Shown: positions 57,395 through 64,000 of the stretch, in pieces
Layout: each line of letters begins with the position of its first letter
How positions within the stretch are numbered: the stretch's first letter is position 1
Assembly (NCBI RefSeq): GCF_900107585.1
Contig: NZ_FNQM01000001.1
Location: 248,001-312,000 of the forward strand
Direction of reading: 5' to 3'
Source of the DNA: Rubrimonas cliftonensis
GTDB taxonomy: Bacteria > Pseudomonadota > Alphaproteobacteria > Rhodobacterales > Rhodobacteraceae
Length of the DNA: 64,000 bases
Notes under the pieces: generated by a model
The model's database searches: none
What the model was told of the DNA's origin: nothing
Seen by the model: only the letters and a program-made list of their open reading frames with translations
Made by a program: the position numbers and the translations under genes

Positions 57395-59035
57395 TCATTC
57401 GCCGGGCTGCAGCTGACGCAGCGGGGCGCCGTCGCGCGTCAGCTTCCAGGCGATGGCGTCGAGCAGCGCCTGCATCGAGGCGTCGACGATGTTGGGCGAG
57501 ACGCCGACCGTGGACCAGCGCGCCCCCGCACCGTCGCGGTGCTCGATCAGCACCCGCGTCACCGCCTCGGCGCCGCCGGTCAGGATGCGCACCTTGAAGT
57601 CGGTCAACACCATGTCGTCGATGTAGTCCTGATACTTGCCGAGGTCGCGCTTCAGCGCCCGCACCAGCGCGTTGACCGGCCCCTGATCGGCCTTCGTTAC
57701 CGGGTCGAGCGATTCGGAGGCCGAGATCATCCGCTCGCCGTCCACGTTCACCACCACCACGGCCTCGGAGACGACCTGGGCGCCCATCCGCGGATCGTGC
57801 CGGCGCTCCACCGTCACGCGGAACCGCTCCACGTCGAAGTAGCGGCGGGACTGGCCGAACGCCTCGCGCGCCAGCATCTCGAAGCTCGCCTGCGCGCTGT
57901 CATAGGCGAAGCCCTGCTCCTCGCGCGTCTTGACCAGCGCCAGCAGCTTCGCGAGGCGCCGGTCCTCCCGCTCCGCCTCGATGCCCGCCTCGCGCAGGCG
58001 GCGCAGCAGGTTGGCCTTGCCCGCCTGGTTCGACATCGGGATGACGCGCTCGTTGCCGACCACTTCCGGCGGGACGTGCTCGTAGGTCGTGGGATCCTTG
58101 ACGATGGCCGAGGCGTGCAGCCCCGCCTTGTGGGCGAAGGCCGCCGCGCCGACATAGGGCGCATGGCGGTTGGGCTGGCGGTTGAGGACCTCGTCGAGCA
58201 TCCGGCTGATCTCCGGCAGCGACCGCAGTCCCTCGACGTTCACCCCGGTATGCACGATATCGCGATAGGGCGCCTTCAGCATCAGCGTCGGGATGATCGA
58301 GACGAGGTTGGCGTTGCCGCAGCGCTCGCCGAGCCCGTTGAGCGTGCCCTGCACCTGCCGGGCGCCGGCCTCGACGGCGGCGAGGCTCAACGCCACCGCC
58401 TGCCCGGTGTCGTCATGGGCGTGGATGCCGACGCGGCCGCCGCCGAAGCGGGCGCAGACCCGCTCCACCACCCGCGCCGCCGCCGCCGGCATCGCGCCGC
58501 CGTTGGTGTCGCACAGCACCACCCAGGCCGCGCCGCCCTCGATGGCGGCGTCGAGGCAGGCCATGGCGTAGTCGGGGTCGGCCGCGAAGCCGTCGAAGAA
58601 GTGTTCGGCGTCGAACAGCGCCTCGCGCCCCAGCGCCCGCAGCCGCGCCAAGCTCTCGCGGATGTTGGCGAGGTTGTCGTCGCGGCTGATCCCGAGCGCG
58701 TGCTTCACATGATAGACATGGGTCTTGCCGACAAGGCAGACGGCGGGCGTGCCGGCGTTGACCACCTCCGCCAGCACCTCGTCGTTCGCCGCCGAGCGCC
58801 CGGCGCGCTTGGTCATGCCGAAGGCGGTGAGCGTGGCGCGCTTCAGCTTCGGCGGCGCGGCGAAGAAGGCGCTGTCGGTGGGGTTCGCGCCCGGCCAGCC
58901 GCCCTCGATGTAATCGACCCCCAGCCGGTCGAGGCTCTCGGCGATGCGCCGCTTGTCCTCGGCGGAAAAGCCCACGCCCTGCGTCTGCTGCCCGTCGCGC
59001 AGCGTGGTGTCGAAAAGGGAGAGGCGGTCGGTCAT
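57395..59035 (-). CDS. cimA: (R)-citramalate synthase
   Basis: A 546-residue enzyme condensing pyruvate and acetyl-CoA to (R)-citramalate, the entry of the threonine-independent isoleucine route. Barrel motifs: LFDTTLRDGQQTQGVGFS at the start, YIEGGWPGANPTD, GIHAHDDTGQAVALSLAAVE-type metal-binding block, and GTLNGLGERCGNANLVS. The C-terminal LeuA-dimer regulatory domain (DFKVRILTGGAEAVTRVLIE) binds the feedback inhibitor. Length equals the CimA type (TIGR00977) rather than 2-isopropylmalate synthase. Upstream is a pair of inverted repeats and cysS. Confidence 0.93.
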   Translation of the reverse strand: MTDRLSLFDTTLRDGQQTQGVGFSAEDKRRIAESLDRLGVDYIEGGWPGANPTDSAFFAAPPKLKRATLTAFGMTKRAGRSAANDEVLAEVVNAGTPAVCLVGKTHVYHVKHALGISRDDNLANIRESLARLRALGREALFDAEHFFDGFAADPDYAMACLDAAIEGGAAWVVLCDTNGGAMPAAAARVVERVCARFGGGRVGIHAHDDTGQAVALSLAAVEAGARQVQGTLNGLGERCGNANLVSIIPTLMLKAPYRDIVHTGVNVEGLRSLPEISRMLDEVLNRQPNRHAPYVGAAAFAHKAGLHASAIVKDPTTYEHVPPEVVGNERVIPMSNQAGKANLLRRLREAGIEAEREDRRLAKLLALVKTREEQGFAYDSAQASFEMLAREAFGQSRRYFDVERFRVTVERRHDPRMGAQVVSEAVVVVNVDGERMISASESLDPVTKADQGPVNALVRALKRDLGKYQDYIDDMVLTDFKVRILTGGAEAVTRVLIEHRDGAGARWSTVGVSPNIVDASMQALLDAIAWKLTRDGAPLRQLQPGE

Positions 59036-59054
59036 GCCGCGGCTCCCGCGCGCA

Positions 59055-59097
59055 CGCCCTCACCCCGACCCTCTCCCGCCCCGCGGGAGAGGGGGCG
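59055..59097. repeat. REP-like palindromic repeat, copy 1
   Basis: Contains an 11-base inverted repeat (59069-59079 with 59083-59093; ccctctcccgc/gcgggagaggg type, 3-base loop) preceded by gccctcaccccga. A second copy lies in opposite orientation at 59193-59234. GC-rich hairpins with this core occur as dispersed extragenic repeats in alphaproteobacterial genomes. Confidence 0.85.
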
Positions 59098-59192
59098 ATT
59101 TCTACCCCGCCTGCGCGGCGCGGGGCGGGCCGCGCGGGATGCGGCGCGGCGGCGCGTGGCCGGCCCGGCCGGGGCGGCGTCGGCGAGGCCGT

Positions 59193-59234
59193 CGCCCCCT
59201 CTCCCGCCAGCGGGAGAGGGCCGGGGCGAGGGCG
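59193..59234. repeat. REP-like palindromic repeat, copy 2 (inverted)
   Basis: Stem 59197-59207 with 59210-59220 and a 2-base loop, followed by ccggggcgagggcg. Its reverse complement aligns with copy 1 over about 42 bases with only a few differences, so the pair forms a BIME-like module between cysS and cimA, roughly 100 bases apart. Confidence 0.85.
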
Positions 59235-59255
59235 CGCGCCGGGGCGAGGGGCCGC

Positions 59256-60632
59256 TCACGCCCTCAACTCCGCGAGTTTCGCCGCGTCGAACTCCGGCGT
59301 CAGGCTCCATTCGCTGGGGCCGTCCGGCCGGTCCATCACCACCACGCCCGCGGCGTCGAGGCCCTTTCGAATCGCGTCGGCGCGGGAAAAATCCTTCGCG
59401 GCGCGGGCCTCTGCGCGGGCCTTGAGCAGCGCGTCGATGCGCCAGCCGTCGTCGCCGGCCTCGGGCGCCGCCGCCCAGTCGCCAAGCTCATCGCCCAGCA
59501 GGCCGAGCGGCGCCGCCGCCGCGCGCAGCGTCGCGCCGTCGCCCGACGCTGCGATGACGTGCAGCGCGGCGATGGCGCGGGGCGTGTTGAGGTCGTCGGC
59601 CAGCGCCGAGATCACCCGCGCCCCGGCGCTCGCCGCGGCCGGCTCGTCGGTCGGCAGCGCCCGCCAGCGCCGCAGCGTCGCCGCCGCCTCCTCCAGCCGC
59701 TGCGCGGTCCAGTCCAGCGGGTCGCGGTAATGCGTCATCAGCAGCGCCAGCCGCAGCACCTCGCCCGGCGCCTGTGCGCGAAGATCCTCCATGGTGAGGA
59801 AATTGCCGAGCGACTTCGACATCTTGCGCCCCTCCACCCGCACCATTCCGTTGTGCAGCCAGTAACGCGCGAAACCCTCGCCGGGATGGGCGCAGACCGA
59901 CTGCGCGACCTCGTTCTCGTGGTGCGGGAACATCAGGTCGGCGCCGCCGCCGTGGATGTCGAACTCCGCGCCAAGCAGCGCGCGCGCCATGGCGGAGCAC
60001 TCGATGTGCCAGCCGGGGCGCCCCCTGCCCCATGGGCTCTCCCAGCCTGGCTGGTCGGGCGTCGAGGGCTTCCACAGCACGAAATCCATCGGGTCGCGCT
60101 TGTAGGGCGCGATCTCGACGCGGGCGCCGGCGATCATGTCCTCGGTCGAGCGGCCCGAGAGCCGGCCGTAGTCGGCGAACCCACCGACCTCGAACAGCAC
60201 GTGGCCCTCGGCGGCGTAGGCCTTCCCTTGGGCGACCAGCGCCTCGATCATCGCGATCATCCCGGGGACGTGCTCCGTCGCGCGCGGCTGATGCGTGGGC
60301 GGCAGGCAGCCGAGCGCCGCCATGTCGTCGCGGAACCACTTCGCGGTGCGGGCTGTCAACTCGCCGATGGCCTCGCCGTTCTCGGCGGCGCGGGCGATGA
60401 TCTTGTCCTCGATGTCGGTGATGTTGCGCACATAGGTCACATGCTTCGCGCCGTAGACGTGGCGGAGCAGGCGGAACAGCACGTCGAACACGACCACGGG
60501 GCGGGCGTTGCCGATGTGGGCGCGGTCATAGACGGTCGGCCCGCAAACGTACATCCGCACGTTCTTCTCGTCGATCGGCGAAAAATCCCGCTTCTGGCGG
60601 GCCATGCTGTCGTGCAGGCGGATGGTCGTCAT
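59256..60632 (-). CDS. cysS: Cysteinyl-tRNA synthetase
   Basis: A 458-residue class I synthetase charging tRNA-Cys. The HIGH-like motif is in [20 protein letters not shown] (30-49), the zinc ligands include Cys30 and the [10 protein letters not shown] segment, [18 protein letters not shown] (~228-245) is diagnostic, and KMSKS lies in [12 protein letters not shown]. The C-terminal domain is short, so total length (458) is normal. It is separated by 144 bases from gltX upstream and followed by the REP-like pair and cimA on the same strand. Confidence 0.98.
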   Translation of the reverse strand: MTTIRLHDSMARQKRDFSPIDEKNVRMYVCGPTVYDRAHIGNARPVVVFDVLFRLLRHVYGAKHVTYVRNITDIEDKIIARAAENGEAIGELTARTAKWFRDDMAALGCLPPTHQPRATEHVPGMIAMIEALVAQGKAYAAEGHVLFEVGGFADYGRLSGRSTEDMIAGARVEIAPYKRDPMDFVLWKPSTPDQPGWESPWGRGRPGWHIECSAMARALLGAEFDIHGGGADLMFPHHENEVAQSVCAHPGEGFARYWLHNGMVRVEGRKMSKSLGNFLTMEDLRAQAPGEVLRLALLMTHYRDPLDWTAQRLEEAAATLRRWRALPTDEPAAASAGARVISALADDLNTPRAIAALHVIAASGDGATLRAAAAPLGLLGDELGDWAAAPEAGDDGWRIDALLKARAEARAAKDFSRADAIRKGLDAAGVVVMDRPDGPSEWSLTPEFDAAKLAELRA

Positions 60633-60776
60633 GGGTTCGCTCGCAGGTCTGGCCCGCGGCGGGTCAAGTCGGGTCTGGAGAAGACGAACCTGCGCGCCGC
60701 GGACATGTGTCAGCGGACAATGCAGATGCCCCGGGTGATGGCGGCGCGGTTCATGACCGACCTTATGCGCCCGGCT

Positions 60777-62084
60777 TCAGGGTTTTTCAAGCAGCGGCAT
60801 GAGCGCGGCCATGTCGGGCCCGTGGTCGCGCCCCGTCAGCGCGCGGCGCAGCGGCATGTAGAGCGCGCGCCCCTTGCGGCCCGTCGCGGCCTTCACCGCG
60901 CCGGTCCACGCGCCCCAGGTCTCCGGCCCCCACGGGCGCGGCGGCAGCAGGGCCATCGCCTGCGCCACGAAATCCGCGTCCTCCCCGGCGTCGGCGGGTT
61001 GAGGGTCATGGATCAGCGCCCACCAGCCGGCCGCGTCGGAGACGCGGTCGAGGTTGGGGCGCACCGCCTCCCAGAACGCCGCCGCCTTCGGCCCCTCGAT
61101 TCCCAGCGCGGCGAGGCGCGGCGCGGCCCCGGCGAAGTCCGTGGCGCGCACCGCCTGCGCGCTCAGCCGGCGCAGCTGCTCGGGATCGAACGCCACCGGC
61201 GCCGCGCCGAACGCCGCGAGGTCGAACCCCGCAGCCTCCTCCGCCAGCGTCGTCAGCGCCACGTCGCGCGAGGAGCCGAGCCGCGCCAGCAGCGAGACCA
61301 GCGCCTGCGGCTCGATCCCCTCGGCGCGCATCTCGGCCAGCGACGCCGCCCCGTCGCGCTTGCTGAGGCCCGCCCCGCCCGGCCCGGTCAGCAGCGAATG
61401 GTGCGCGAAGCGCGGCGCCGCCGCCCCGAGCGCGCCGAACAGCTGGATCTGGACGGCGGTGTTGGTGACATGGTCGGCCCCGCGCACCACGTCCGTCACG
61501 CCGAGTTCAGCGTCGTCCACGACCGAGGCGAGCGTGTAGAGCACCGTGCCGTCCTCGCGGATCAGCACCGGGTCGCTCAGCGAGGCGGGATCCACGCGCT
61601 GCGGCCCGAGAACGCCGTCGACCCACTCCACCGCCTCGGGCGCCAGCAGGAAGCGCCAGTGCGGGCGGCGCCCCTCCGCCCCGAGCGCGGCGCGCCCGGC
61701 CTCGTCCAGCTTCAGCGCGGCGCGGTCATAGACCGGCGGCAAGCCGCGGGAGCGCTGCACTCGGCGGCGGAACTCCAGCTCCTCCGGCGTGTCCCAGGCG
61801 GGATAGAGCCGCCCCGCCGCCCGCAGCCGGTCCGCCGCCAGCGCGTAGCGGTCGAGCCGGTCGGACTGCGCGGCCTCCCGGTCCCAGCCCAGCCCCAGCC
61901 AGCGCAGATCCGCGCGGATCGCATCGGCGAAGCGCGCTTCGGACCGCGCCGCGTCGGTGTCGTCGAGCCGCAGAAGAAACCCGCCGCCGTCGCGCCGGGC
62001 CAGCAGCCAGTTCATCAGCGCGGTGCGGAGGTTGCCCGCATGGAGCAGGCCGGTGGGGGAAGGCGCGAAGCGCGTCAGCGTCAT
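60777..62084 (-). CDS. gltX: Glutamyl-tRNA synthetase (non-discriminating type likely)
   Basis: A 435-residue class I synthetase for tRNA-Glu. The HIGH motif reads HAGN in RFAPSPTGLLHAGNLRTALM, and the KMSKS motif is LSKRDGAASLAEMR, both as in the smaller of two GltX forms common in alphaproteobacteria. LRLDDTDAARSEARF and VLYTLASVVDDAELGVTDVV-type blocks fit too. Members of this branch may also mischarge tRNA-Gln for the amidotransferase route, but that cannot be told here. Divergent from the MORN protein gene. A second gltX is expected elsewhere in the genome. Confidence 0.95.
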   Translation of the reverse strand: MTLTRFAPSPTGLLHAGNLRTALMNWLLARRDGGGFLLRLDDTDAARSEARFADAIRADLRWLGLGWDREAAQSDRLDRYALAADRLRAAGRLYPAWDTPEELEFRRRVQRSRGLPPVYDRAALKLDEAGRAALGAEGRRPHWRFLLAPEAVEWVDGVLGPQRVDPASLSDPVLIREDGTVLYTLASVVDDAELGVTDVVRGADHVTNTAVQIQLFGALGAAAPRFAHHSLLTGPGGAGLSKRDGAASLAEMRAEGIEPQALVSLLARLGSSRDVALTTLAEEAAGFDLAAFGAAPVAFDPEQLRRLSAQAVRATDFAGAAPRLAALGIEGPKAAAFWEAVRPNLDRVSDAAGWWALIHDPQPADAGEDADFVAQAMALLPPRPWGPETWGAWTGAVKAATGRKGRALYMPLRRALTGRDHGPDMAALMPLLEKP

Positions 62085-62255
62085 AAGGGCCCCTCCTGAT
62101 GCGTCGGCTGAGGTATCGCGCGCGCCGCGCAGCCGCGCAAGTCATCGCGCCGCCGAGCCAGGAACGCTATGGACTGCATCAAGCAAGGCGAATAAACCCT
62201 TTGTTCGCCTGAAGAACGCAGGGTGGCGATGATGAACGACCGGGGGAGGGAGAAG

Positions 62256-63683
62256 ATGACGGGCATCATCACGCGTCTCGCCGCCCTTGGCGTCGCCGGC
62301 CTGGTCGGGCTCGCCGCCATCGGTCAGGACAGCGGCCAGACTGCGGTGAAGGAATACGACACCGGCGGCGTCTATGAGGGCGAGTTCCGCGACGGCAAGC
62401 AGCATGGCTCCGGCACGTTCCGGTTGCCCGGCGGCTATGAATACACCGGCGAATGGGTCGAGGGCCGCATCGAGGGTCGCGGCGTCGCGCGCTACCCCAA
62501 CGGTTCGGTCTACGAGGGCCAGTTCAAGGACGGCGCCCCCCACGGCGAGGGCCGCATCGTCTACGCCGACGGCGGCTCCTACGAGGGCGAGTGGGTCAAT
62601 GGCCAGATCGAGGGCTACGGTCGCTCGGTGCAGGCCGACGGCATGATCTACGAGGGCGAGTTCAACGCCTCCGCCTTCGACGGCCAGGGCGTGATGAGCG
62701 AGCCGAACGGTTATCGCTACGAGGGCGGCTGGAAGAACAACACGCCCCATGGCGAGGGTCTCGTCACCTATCCCGACGGCGCGGTGTATCGCGGCGGCTT
62801 CGTGGACGGGGTGCGCGAGGGTCACGGCGAGATCTCCATGGCCGACGGCTTCAAGTACGAGGGCGAGTGGCGCGACGGGGAGATGACCGGCCAGGGCAAG
62901 GCGGTCTATCCCAGCGGCGAGACCTACGAGGGCGGCTTCGTCAACGGCGTGCGCGAGGGCGACGGCGTCGCGCGCTACGCCAACGGCGACGTGTACGAGG
63001 GCGGATTCGTCAACGGGCGGCGCGAGGGCGCCGGCGTGCTGACCGCCGCCTCCGGCTTCCGCTACAGCGGCGCGTGGCGCGACGGCGCGATCACCGGCGC
63101 CGGCGTCGCGACCTACGCCAACGGCGTGGTGCACGAAGGGTCCTTCGTCGACGGCAAGCCCAACGGGGTCGGCGTCATCCGTTATCCCGACGGCGGCGTT
63201 TACGAGGGTGCGGTGGTCGACGGCATGATCGAGGGCGAGGGCGTCTTCGTCTCCGCCGACGGCCTGCGCTACGAGGGCTCCTTCAAGGCCGGCGAGCGCG
63301 ACGGCGAGGGCGTGCTGACCTCGCCGGAGGGCCACGAATACGCCGGGCTCTGGAAGGCCGGCAAGCTTGACGGCGCCGGCGTCGCGCGCTTTCCCGACGG
63401 CGCCGTGTACACTGGCGATTTCCGCGAGGGGATGCGCCACGGCCAGGGCAAGCTCGTGCTGCCGGACGGCTTCACATACGAAGGCGCCTGGGCCGAAGGC
63501 GACATCCATGGCGAGGGCGTCGCGCGCTACGCCAACGGCGACGTCTACAAGGGCGCCTTCCGCGAGGGCCAGCGCCACGGCTACGGCGTGATGACCTACG
63601 CCAGCGGGGCCGAATACGCCGGCTACTGGGTCAACGGCCAGCGCAGCGGCGCGCCCGAAACCGGGACCGGCGCGGCGGACTGA
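62256..63683 (+). CDS. Exported MORN-repeat protein
   Basis: A 475-residue protein. I start at the ATG at 62256, which follows a strong GGGAGGGAG ribosome site and gives a signal peptide (TRLAALGVAGLVGLAAIGQ); starts at 62223-62232 are in frame but place this site inside the gene. From about residue 39 to the end the protein is 18 full MORN repeats plus a half repeat, each 23 residues with consensus YEGEF/W-x2-G-x3-G-x-G-x4-PDG-x2. The aromatic after YEG alternates Phe/Trp almost perfectly. No catalytic domain is attached. MORN arrays form elongated beta-structures that bind proteins or lipids; the target is unknown. It converges on the RTX gene. Confidence 0.92.
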   Translation: MTGIITRLAALGVAGLVGLAAIGQDSGQTAVKEYDTGGVYEGEFRDGKQHGSGTFRLPGGYEYTGEWVEGRIEGRGVARYPNGSVYEGQFKDGAPHGEGRIVYADGGSYEGEWVNGQIEGYGRSVQADGMIYEGEFNASAFDGQGVMSEPNGYRYEGGWKNNTPHGEGLVTYPDGAVYRGGFVDGVREGHGEISMADGFKYEGEWRDGEMTGQGKAVYPSGETYEGGFVNGVREGDGVARYANGDVYEGGFVNGRREGAGVLTAASGFRYSGAWRDGAITGAGVATYANGVVHEGSFVDGKPNGVGVIRYPDGGVYEGAVVDGMIEGEGVFVSADGLRYEGSFKAGERDGEGVLTSPEGHEYAGLWKAGKLDGAGVARFPDGAVYTGDFREGMRHGQGKLVLPDGFTYEGAWAEGDIHGEGVARYANGDVYKGAFREGQRHGYGVMTYASGAEYAGYWVNGQRSGAPETGTGAAD

Positions 63684-63695
63684 GAGGACCCGCCC

Positions 63696-63726
63696 GCGCA
63701 GAGCTTCGGGAACCGCCGCTCTGCGC
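63696..63726. terminator. Hairpin between convergent MORN and RTX genes, possible bidirectional terminator
   Basis: A perfect 9-base inverted repeat (gcgcagagc at 63696-63704, gctctgcgc at 63718-63726) with a 13-base loop lies in the 60-base gap between two convergent genes. There is no T-run on either side, so intrinsic termination is uncertain. Confidence 0.35.
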
Positions 63727-63743
63727 AGCTCTATCGCGGCCCA

Positions 63744-64000
63744 TCAGAAGACGAACGCCGTCTCGTCGAGGAGGTCGAGCCCGGAACCGTCGAGAACGAT
63801 GCGCCCGCCGTCTCCATCCTCGATCACCGCGCGCCGGCCGACCAGTCGGATCGAGAGGTCGCCGAACCCGCCGACGCCCGCGTGCAGGGAGAAGTCGAGC
63901 AGGTCGGAGCCGACGCGGAAATCGATGACCCGGTCCGAACCGAAACCCTCGCGGAACACCAGCACGTCGCGCCCCGGCCCCGCCACGATGCGGTCGTTCC
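63744..64000 (-). CDS. C-terminus of an RTX-type calcium-binding protein (partial)
   Basis: The last 85 or so residues of a protein entering from the right edge. The visible part begins NDRIVAGPGRDVLVFREGFG, then SDRVIDFRVGSDLLDFS, a Gly-rich strand and RIVLDGSGLDLLDETAFVF. This G-x-D-V-F-x-F...G-D-x-I-x-D-F pattern is the C-terminal cap of RTX/serralysin-type repeat proteins, which are secreted by type I systems and fold on binding calcium; the extreme C-terminus carries the secretion signal. The rest, including any enzyme domain, is outside the window. Confidence 0.85.
   Translation of the reverse strand, partial: NDRIVAGPGRDVLVFREGFGSDRVIDFRVGSDLLDFSLHAGVGGFGDLSIRLVGRRAVIEDGDGGRIVLDGSGLDLLDETAFVF

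Overview
The window is a gene-dense, very GC-rich stretch of an alphaproteobacterial chromosome, most likely from the order Rhodobacterales. I base this on gene content and order: dusB-ntrB-ntrC-ntrY-ntrX-trkA-hfq-hflX, ctrA next to sciP (DUF1153) and mnmA, chvI-chvG-hprK-rapZ-EIIA(Man)-HPr divergent from pckA, usg, a fused ispDF, and hisD-UPF0262-low-molecular-weight phosphatase. I see no rRNA, tRNA, CRISPR array, transposase or prophage. Almost everything is ordinary vertically inherited chromosome, with many 4-base start/stop overlaps showing translationally coupled operons.

Layout. 1-6 kb: the end of fhs, a small exported protein, then a minus-strand run of a DEAD/DEAH helicase and PdeM (two members of the ligase-associated DNA-repair set), a PaaI-like thioesterase, a GFA protein and a GNAT. 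6-8 kb: an AcuI-type reductase and a hotdog thioesterase. 8-18.6 kb: the nitrogen-regulation operon (dusB, ntrBC, ntrYX), trkA, hfq and hflX, all on the minus strand. 18.7-24 kb: ispDF, pgpA and a CinA-C amidohydrolase on the plus strand, then glycerate 2-kinase, an exopolysaccharide priming transferase and cspA on the minus strand. 24.4-31.2 kb: a minus-strand cluster of photolyase, FAD oxidoreductase, DUF1365 protein, CFA-type methyltransferase, TrgA-like membrane protein and GPH-family transporter, resembling loci used against photo-oxidative damage. 31.5-38.5 kb: usg, the truncated PTS with HprK and RapZ, ChvG/ChvI, and divergent pckA. 38.6-47.3 kb: YitT-like protein, CYTH-CHAD triphosphatase, ligA, ctrA, sciP, mnmA and a SulP transporter. 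47.4-62 kb: mtnP, peroxiredoxin, hisD operon, aldo-keto reductase, trmFO, two small membrane proteins, ada, an exported DUF6636-like protein, a squalene/phytoene synthase-fold protein, cimA, cysS and gltX. 62-64 kb: an exported 18-repeat MORN protein facing the C-terminus of an RTX-type calcium-binding protein that runs off the window.

How the genes work together. Regulation is heavily represented: two nitrogen two-component systems, ChvG/ChvI coupled to an HprK-HPr-EIIA phosphorelay next to the gluconeogenic gene pckA, and CtrA with its repressor-like partner SciP. The photolyase-to-transporter cluster is the best candidate for a functional system whose chemistry is not obvious from annotation alone.

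A recurring oddity is short, in-frame tandem DNA repeats that lengthen protein ends or loops: 15-base units in the GFA gene and at the HPr N-terminus, 12-base units at the Ada C-terminus, a 78-base duplication at the NtrY C-terminus and a 27-base duplication across the glycerate kinase stop codon. All function assignments come from reading motifs and neighbourhoods by eye; no database search was run.
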